A stretch of DNA of 64,000 bases from Trichopria drosophilae. Taxonomy: Eukaryota > Arthropoda > Insecta > Hymenoptera > Diapriidae. The notes beneath the pieces are model-generated. The model saw only the letters and a program-made list of their open reading frames with translations, had not been told where the DNA came from and did not search any database. The translations under genes and the position numbers were made by a program. Position 1 is the stretch's first letter, and each line of letters begins with the position of its first letter. The stretch covers positions 81,492,001 to 81,556,000 of the forward strand of contig CM059583.1 of the NCBI GenBank assembly GCA_030407085.1, given 5' to 3'. This document shows, one piece after another, positions 56,512-64,000 of the stretch.

Positions 56512-59402
56512 CGAAGCGACGATGGAAAGCTCTACCAGCCAGCCGGTGCCAGCAGGAGTGCGGGGCTTGCACCCGCTAAAACCACCACCGCTTAGACTGA
56601 GATTCCGCCCTCGGCAGCCGCTGAAGGCATTACTTCGAGGGTCTATTCCTCAGAAGGGCCTTCGCCGAAGTATTGGCTCCTCAACTGTGGCCGATGTTGG
56701 TGCCCTCTTCTTCCCTCCTAATGGCCTGTCGATGATGAACGTAGCGATGGTAACCACTGCGTCCCATCCCTTCTGTGAGGCGAGCAGACATTCCCCAATA
56801 CCCTCAGGTGTTAATGGCCCACCTCCCGAATTCCGCATACAGGGTTTTGGTAGATGCGGAAGCGATGTAAGTAGCTGCGAAAGCAGCCGTGCCCGGTGAG
56901 CACCTGGGTCAGATGAAAGGTCACGTGTCCGTGACGTCTGCCCGTCCACTTAACTATATCTGGGATGACGCAGTGGGTCCATCGCCCCGATTCTGCTGAA
57001 TCCCATCTTCGTTGCCACTCTTCGATGATCCTGCTGGACCATCTACTGTGGTTCCGCTCCTGGTCGGCAATGGTCTGCCTTGTGTCCCTGCCTTCTTGGT
57101 ATTCTACCGCTCTCTCGGTAGCTAAGAGGTCTATGGGAGGAAGTCCCGCGACCACCGATAGAGGGGTATCGGATACAGTCCGGTTGTCGTGAGCCACTCT
57201 GAGGGCGGCTGTCCTGTAGGCCCGCCGGCAAGAGGCTCCGTAGCTCTTATGGGTGTTCATAGCATCAGCCCAGATCGGTGTCCCGTAGTGGATAACGGAG
57301 CTTACTACCGATGAGAGAAGGGACCGCCGCGGTTGCTTCGGCCCCCCCATATTGGGCATGATACTGGAGAGCGTACGGGCTACTTTGGAAGCCTTTGCGC
57401 TTGCATTCGTCAAATGTTGTTTGAATGACAGCCGCGCATCGAGAGTGACCACAAGATATTTGATAGCGTCCACCGTCATGATCTGCGTATCTTCCACCGT
57501 AAAGGTGGCGTACGACCTTTTCTTCGCTCGAGAGATGAGCACCGCCTCTGTCTTCTCTGCCGCCAGACTTAAGTCATGTTTGTTGAACCACCTAGCTACT
57601 ACCTCGATAGCTTCATCTCCGCTAAATTGCACCTCGTCGATGGTCTTCGCGACGACAATTAGTGCAACGTCGTCTGCGAAAGCCATCATGGACACCCCGT
57701 GTGAAAGTGATTGCCTAAGCAGTCCGTCATATAAGACGTTCCAGAGCAAGGGTCCCAGAACCGAGCCCTGCGGCACGCCACTCGTGATGTTGTATGAGTG
57801 CCTGCCGTCATCGGTGTCATAATACAGGGTCCGGCTTGTAAGGAAGCTTGAGATGGCTTCTCTTAGGTAGAGCGGCGCCTTCAGATCCTCCAGTGCCTGC
57901 ATCATGCAATCCCATCTGGCCGTGTTGAAAGCGTTCCGAATATCCAGAGCAATTATGGCACACATGCACCTGGTGTTTCGACTACCACTGTCGCATTCGT
58001 GGCTATTGCCTGCACTCGGCCTATCGCGTCTGTGCTTGAGCGCCCCTTCCGAAAGCCGAACTGGTTCTCGGAAAGACCTCCCGCATCTTCGATGGCTGCT
58101 TCCAGTCTGGCACAGATAACCCTCTCATAAAGCTTCCCGGGGATGTCCAGCATGTCGGAACGAGGATGGATCGCCCGGGGGTTTGTTTCCCTTGGACAGA
58201 AGCACCGATCTCTGTTCCTTCCACTGCGTCGGGAAGCGTCCTTCTTTCAGATAAACTGTCATACCAGGTACCCATCCATTCCTGGGGCCTTATGGATAGA
58301 AATCTTGTCAGCAGCCATCTTTAGTTCGGCTTCGGTAACGTCTGGCGGCTTCTGGGCATAGATGTCCGACGACTTTGTCAAGGAGGGATGGACACGATGG
58401 TGCGTTGGGTCCCCTGGGCTTGATCTTGTTCATGACCGTTTTATACGGTCGACCCCAGGGGTCATGGTCCACCTCCTCACAAAAGTCCTGCCAGCACTTT
58501 CTTTTCGCGGCCTTGATGGCAATCTTGAGCCTCTTCCTCTTCTTGTCATAGTCCGCAGCGAGTTGGTAGTACTGGGGCTTATGAATTACCCTTTGGTGCA
58601 GCCTTCGAGCCCGAAGGCACTCTCGACGAATAGCTGCGATGTCCTCGTTCCACCAGTAAACCGGCGGTCGGCCGCAAGGATTTGATTTCACGGCCATAGA
58701 GGCATCGCAGGCCGCTGTTAAGGCTCGGGTGAGGCATCGGGCTCTCTCCTCCGCTGTTCCCTCCACCTCCATCTGTTCCAAGCTGTAAAGGAACATCTCT
58801 CGATCGAAGGTGGCCGGTGCCCATCTCTCTGTCCTCAAACTTTGAACCCTTCTTGCTGCACCACCAGTCAGTTGGAGCTGGTACACCAAGGCTTGATGGT
58901 CACTGCCCGTGTATCGGTCGCTAACTTTCCAGCCCAACCCTTCCCCCATCAATTTTGGGTCGACGTAGGTCAGGTCAACTACGGAGGACTTTCCGGCCTT
59001 GGAGTAGGTCGGCTTTCCCCCCGTGTTAGCGATCTCCAACTCCAGTAACGAGAAGGCCTCAATTAGGGAGGTTCTTGCACTGGCGATGATGGCGTCCAGG
59101 GATTCTTGGCACTCGTTGATGGTAAGACTGGGAGGGATGTAGCAACTGTATAATCTTATACCAGCCACTTCCACCCAGATGAAGCTGAGCAGGGGGTCGG
59201 CCATCTTATTGGATATGTGGAGATTCCCGCACGCCCAGATGGTCGCCTTGCTGGTGGAATCCTTCACCCAACTCGGTTCACAAAGATCCCGGTAAGCCTC
59301 GCTGATGACGGCGATATCGGCCTTCTCCTCCTTGACCAGTTGGAACAGCAGGTCCTGGGCCACCGCATAGTGATTGAGGTTTATTTGGATCACCTTAGCC
59401 AT
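56511..59402 (-). pseudogene. R1-like LINE ORF2 (endonuclease and RT)
   Basis: ORF2 starts at the ATG at 59,402 (MAKVIQINLNHYAVAQDLLF). Endonuclease motifs are ADIAVISEAY (near 59,310), PTYSKAGKSSVVDLTYVD (near 59,000) and SDHQALVYQL. RT: IALDIRNAFNTARWD (near 57,940), SGVPQGSVLGPLLWNVLYDG (near 57,770) and MAFADDVALIV (near 57,680), with the catalytic Asp pair present. The open frame 57,965-56,811 spans most of the RT. A second frame, 56,949-56,650, gives the C-terminal part (GPLTPEGIGECLL), but the cysteine finger expected before it is not visible. There are frameshifts near 58,310 and 58,150 and near 56,850. The order matches R1-clade elements. Confidence 0.9.
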
Positions 59403-60774
59403 TGTTAGTCGGTGCTCCAACCTCTTGCGTTGCCCGATGTTTGGCTACGCAGTCCTCAATCTTGTGGCCCTCTTGACCACACCGGAAGCACTGCGCCGAG
59501 CGATCGACCGCGCTCTTACAATCCCTTGCCAGGTGTCCGCTCTCGTGGCACCTGTAGCAGCACGGGGATCTTTTACGCAGTCGAACCCGGCATTTAACCC
59601 AGCCAATTTTGCGCTTCCTCTTTTGCAGCAGTATGTTCGCCACTGCGACGGGAAGCAAGATATTGGCCGTCTGGGTTCCACTATATGCTCACCTGTGCTT
59701 GATATTCTCAGGGGTCACTGCTCCCGGTGAAGTCACCTCAATGATGGCCTGTGCCACCTCCTCCCTAGTTGTGACCTCGTCAATGTCTTTGATGATGATG
59801 ACTTCCTTGTGGGACATTGTCTGTACGACAGCTGTACCTTTTAGGATGGACGTGGCCGCTGCTTGGAGGTCTTGGGTACACACGCCAGGCGTCGCAAGCT
59901 CTAGGAGCAGTTCGTCTGGTTTCGTCCGCCTGATGGCGGTCACCCTTACTCCTAAAGTTCGCAGTTCTGGTGCTGCTTTTATTGTTTTCAGGATGTCGAC
60001 ATATGTCCCACCTTCTGCTGCCTTGATCTTGATGGCATCAGGGCGGATGGGTCGGAGGCCGGATGTTGATTCGGGCTTCCCCCTGTGTCGTTTGCCGACA
60101 TCCTTTCCCAGCTGCTGCTGAAGTTGTTGTTGCTGCTGCTGCGGCCGTTGTTGTCGCTGCTGCTGATGCCATTGTTTGTGCTGCTGATCCGCCTTCTTCT
60201 TTACACCTTTCTTGACCACCGTAACCCAGTCCTGGTCTTCGGACTGGGCTTGCCGCCGTTGTTCTGCAGCTGATGGTGATGGTATGGGGCGTTCTTCTTC
60301 TTCTCTCCTGACCCTTTTTGTCGCTGGCAACTTCAGCGGCGAGGGTCCTTTACGCTCAGGAAGTTCTGGGGGCTTGCGGAAAAGGGGCGACGTTTGGCTC
60401 GCCCCATCTTTGCAGATGATGCACGCCTGCGAAGCCCCCGAGCTTTCTCGTGCCTTGGCGTAATGGCTAAAGGCACGCAGTGTGCCTTTAGCCATATTTT
60501 TCAGCTCCTTGTGGAGATTTTTCTTTTCCTGAATAAATTCCACAAGGAGCTGAAGTTTCTATTCAAGGCGCTCGAAACTTACAGACTCTTGTGCCCTTCC
60601 TGATAGAATGTCACTTGTAACATTTAATGCTGTTGGGGCGGAGTGACCAACCCCAACAACACTGCGGTTGCCTGATAACGACGCCGGAGAGCCCGGTTGC
60701 TCACTCGCACCCGACGCCGGTACTGGGGATCCGACCCCTGCACCGCAAGCTTTTATCTGCAGCTGATCTTCCAT
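59395..60774 (-). pseudogene. LINE ORF1 (gag-like, CCHC zinc knuckles)
   Basis: The frame starts MEDQLQIKACGAGVG at 60,774 and runs to TAA at 59,395. It has two in-frame stops: TAG near 60,562 (after VSFERLE) and TGA near 59,690 (after ENIKHR). It contains a glutamine-rich tract near 60,130, a central RNA-binding-like region (YVDILKTIKAAPELRTLGVR), and two zinc knuckles, CYRCHESGHLARDC and CFRCGQEGHKIEDC. These are the nucleic-acid chaperone features of LINE ORF1. It overlaps ORF2 by eight bases (ATGGCTAA), a typical arrangement for coupled translation in R1-type LINEs. Apart from the two stops it is complete. Confidence 0.88.
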
Positions 60775-61099
60775 AGTTGGTTTATTTGTTCGGGGTTCCT
60801 TCCCTAAGCTAGTTCTTTGGTCCGCGTCGGATATTTTATTTCTCCGATACCTTTTAATGGGGTTAAGCTTGAAATGTGTATTACATTTTTTCATGAGAGC
60901 TATATGTGCATATATCTGCACATTTTTCGTTACCTCCCTTGTTTACCTTCCTTTTGCATAGTGTCTGTCTAGATTGAGACTTTATTTTTATTTATATGCG
61001 GTTTAGAAATATTAATTTATTTAATTTTGAGAATTTGAATATTATTGGTCTCTTACCGTGATTATAGAGTGTGCATATATACTCTCTTGTAGGTCATCC
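60775..61099 (-). other. LINE 5' UTR and flank
   Basis: Sequence upstream of ORF1 on the minus strand. The LINE 5' end is somewhere near 60,960, where composition becomes AT-rich, but no target duplication of the 3' microsatellite is visible there. Confidence 0.35.
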
Positions 61100-61780
61100 G
61101 CGTCAAGTGATACCACCCGGAAATTCGCTGCGCTTAGAGGGCCGGTTTTGAAAGACGTATAACTTTTTTGTATCAACACGTATAAAGATTCGAAAACGGT
61201 GACTTTCAAAGGTTTTTATATATTCAATGTATATTTTTAAGTAAATATTTATTTCAATAGGGGGAAGTAAATATTTACTTGAATTAAGAAAATACGTTCT
61301 TATATTTAATAAATGTTAGCAAATCTTATTTAATTTGAGAAATTATAAAGTAATATTTATTTGAATATACACATTTTTTCAGCTCGTAGAATTACAAATA
61401 TTTGAACTTCCAAGGCGAATAAGGCACTGTGCGGTATTCGTCGCTATACGAGCGTGTACCACTCAAACTTCTTATCTGACATCTGTCCCAGAATTTACCT
61501 TAACGAGCTTCAGGCCCGTAAATCTAGCTTTTTTGAACCAAATTTAAAAAATATCAAAAATGTAATTTTTTCAGAAAATGCTATTTTATTTTTATTTTCG
61601 AATAATCAAGGCGATATTTTTAAATTTTTGAAAAACTAACAGGTTTATTAAAAAATCCACGAAACAACCTTTCAAAGACACTGTTTTCAAATCTTTGTAT
61701 GTGTTGATACAAAAAAGTTGTAGGCCTTTCAAACCGGCCCTCTAAGCGCAGTGGATTTCCGGGTGGTATCACTTGACGTG
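61100..61780. mobile_element. Foldback MITE, about 680 bp
   Basis: Left CGTCAAGTGATACCACCCGG and right CCGGGTGGTATCACTTGACG are inverted copies, and pairing runs about 130 bp inward (GCGCTTAGAGGGCCGGTTTT; CTTTTTTGTATCAACACGTA). The middle is AT-rich and non-coding. The same end occurs singly at 47,617. Confidence 0.85.
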
Positions 61781-62189
61781 GAATAATCCATATTTCACTC
61801 AAAAATGTAATACACGTTTCCAATTTAACAACCGTAATTGGAACGGGTATTACGTTTATTATATAACAAATTATTTAAATAATAACGTACAGGGCAAGGT
61901 TGTCATGGCCCTGCTGAAATGCACAAAGTAACAACCTGGTACGAAACGCTTTTTTACAGTTTAACGTAACTCGCTGGGGTTTTGTTTTCATTTTTCCCAA
62001 TAGTAGAATAATTTTTTTCTGGATACACGGAGAGACCATTGAGAGAGCTGTTGTCTTATTGGTGACATCTGTACTGCTAATGGCAGTCGAACTGCGTGAT
62101 TTCTCAAGCGAATAATGCTTTCTTAATTTGAGAACGCTGCGATCTCAAACTGTGTCAGAAGTATTACTACGCGCACGGACAGTTGCGCT

Positions 62190-62640
62190 CTCTTGAAATA
62201 GGCTTACAGCTTTCCCGCATTGTGGTACCACCTACGGTGGTAGCACTATTATATCTTTCGGGCTCGCTTGTACCTAAACTATACGTTTTAGACTATGGCT
62301 CTCCCGGACTTTTTTGTAGGAAATTTCCTCCTCTACAAAAAGGGTTCAGTGAATTTTTGCCGTATCTTGCACCGTTTTCGATACGGAAGCGATAGAATGA
62401 AAAACAAAAACTTCGGCGTCAGCGGCTATGTTCTGAAAATTCGTGGTTTTTCATTCTAGCGCTTCCGTATCGAAAACAGGGCAAGTTACAGGGTAAGTTA
62501 AAATTCGAACAACCTTTTTGGTAGAGGAGGAAATTTCATGCAAAACAGTCCCGGAGAGCCCTAATCTAGAATGTATAGTTTAGGCACAAGCGAGCCCGAA
62601 ATATAGAATCGTAGGCGGCCGGACAGCACTCGGTACTTTC
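62190..62640. mobile_element. Foldback MITE, about 450 bp
   Basis: The arms 62,190-62,400 and 62,445-62,640 are inverted copies (TTTCGGGCTCGCTTGTACCT versus AGGCACAAGCGAGCCCGAAA; TTTTCGATACGGAAGCG near the centre on both sides). Part of each arm resembles the MITE at 8.5-8.8 kb. Confidence 0.82.
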
Positions 62641-62646
62641 TGCTAT

Positions 62647-63070
62647 ATACAGGGTGTCCCATTTTAAATGTCCCCCCCCAAATATCTTGAAAATAACGCG
62701 TTATACAAAAAAGCTTCAGACAAAAGTTCCAAGATTTTTTCTGGGCAATTTAATGGCGACCTTTATTCGACCTTGGCCATGACCTTGATGGTCAAATTCA
62801 ATTTTTTTAAATGGGAACCCCCATTTTTTATTGCAGATTTGGAAAGAACAGGAAATTTTACGTCCAGGTACAACCTTGTCCATGTCCGGGACAACGACCT
62901 TCAAGATCTTTTCCAGGTTAAAGTTGTTTTTTTAACGGGAATCCAATTTTTTATTGTAGATTTGGAAAGAGTTGATAGTTGACGTTCAAGTATGACCTTA
63001 AGGGTGTCCTGGATCACGATATTCCAGGTCATTCGAATGTCAAAGTTGTTTTTTGTTTTTTATGGGAACC
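62647..63070. mobile_element. One end of a further mariner-type element
   Basis: It begins TATACAGGGTGTCCCATTTT and continues with arm-like sequence (GACCTTGATGGTCAAATTC; GGGAACCCCCATTTTTTATT) related to families A and B. No opposite end or transposase occurs before 64,000, so it is a single-ended remnant. Confidence 0.6.
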
Positions 63071-64000
63071 CCTAATTTTTTACTGTGGTTTTGGAAAGAG
63101 CTGAAATCTGAATCGTACTGCAACTACTTTTTTTTCATTGTTTCAGCAGTTCGTATTACTAACGGTAACCCCGTAAAAAGATGGATAAATCTAAGAATAA
63201 CCTTCAAGTTTGCAAGAACAGCGAAAAGACATGACTTTTATTAGATTCTTGCACTTATTTTGCCAACAGCAAACCTTATAAATAATGTTTCCAACAAAAA
63301 ATTTAGCACATGAATTTCTGTACAGAAATGTTTTAAGGAGAGTAACCTATCAAGAACGTGTACCGCCGGCATTAGCATTACCCGATGTGCACCACGGGGA
63401 GGAGGTACGGTAGGATTTTGCACATCATTTGGCCCTGAGAAGGGCCGTATCAAAGATTTTCTCGAAGGGTTCTTAGCGGGCCCCACAATTTTGTTTACAT
63501 GTGTACGTATACACATGTATATAGGACAAACGATATTCATACATGTAGCGGGGAAGGCCGAAGTTGGCCGAGATCGCCAAGAGCATCCCGAAAATCGGTG
63601 CTATAGCATATATATACAGCGATCGTCCGATAGTTTCGACGGCGAAGCTCATTTTCTTTCTTGCGATAGAATTTCTCCCGGCTATCCGACGGATTCGGAC
63701 GAAGTAACTCGTACTTCTTCGGAAAATCGTTTCTACATGAAGTTATCGCATAGAATAGATGGCTAAAACTTTTTTTTGCAAATATGTAACATTAGTATAT
63801 GTATAGTTATATTTTAATTTTCAGCTAAGGTTTTATTTTTTCTTGTTCTATTTACGCATTATTATTAGACATCAACAATGGCGATACGCTCAATTTTATG
63901 AACGGACCTAACTGTGTTTGAACATATTTTCCTTGGGCCGATAACGGAGTAAGCGGTAGCACGTTTTTATTCTTAAAATATAAAAAATTGTTTGTTAATG
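63071..64000. other. Unassigned end of window
   Basis: Frames at 63,241-63,540 (minus) and 63,491-63,766 (plus) show no domain I recognise. The latter is moderately GC-rich and could be part of an exon, but nothing decides it. Confidence 0.3.

Overview
The window is nuclear DNA of an insect, most likely a hymenopteran. It is AT-rich and the only host gene I recognise is spliced with GT-AG introns. Almost everything else is transposable elements of insect type: R1-like LINEs, Tc1/mariner elements with DD41D spacing, foldback elements, a Ty3/gypsy pol remnant and a PolB-bearing Polinton-like element. There is no bacterial gene organisation.

Layout. 1-4.6 kb: end of a Ty3/gypsy pol with its integrase core deleted, then two proline-rich ORFs. 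4.6-5.35 kb: satellite with a period near 133 bp. 5.6-6.9 kb: a SWIM zinc-finger gene on the minus strand cut by a solo LTR. 9.9-10.0 kb: first coding exon of a TopBP1-like BRCT gene. Its next two exons lie at 45.1-45.4 kb, so intron 1 is about 35 kb long. That intron holds a 4.07-kb mariner with long inverted repeats (12.2-16.2 kb), a 3.8-kb TTAA-flanked foldback element (17.0-20.8 kb), a dead LINE (21.8-24.8 kb), a PolB element bounded by inverted copies of a repeat of about 167 bp (24.8-37.4 kb), two nested R1-like LINEs (37.5-42.2 kb), a satellite array that reverses orientation (42.6-44.1 kb) and short Penelope-like and LINE scraps.

The PolB element has itself been invaded twice. A 4.4-kb DNA transposon with 26-bp terminal inverted repeats and a 7-8 bp target duplication splits the polymerase gene. 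A tRNA-derived SINE of about 485 bp sits in the right-hand terminal repeat array.

45.4-64 kb: a palindromic element with mirror-image ORFs (46.4-47.4 kb), a nested block of mariner elements that abut at TA dinucleotides (49.4-56.4 kb), an R1-like LINE with ORF1 and ORF2 (56.5-60.9 kb) and several foldback MITEs. No TopBP1 exon after the third was found before the window ends.

Every mobile-element protein here carries stops, frameshifts or deletions. The most unusual features are the PolB element with tandem-repeat termini, the 4.4-kb element without a recognisable transposase, the dense TCAAGGTCA motifs in the mariner-type inverted repeats, and a SINE hairpin that shows a compensatory change between two copies.
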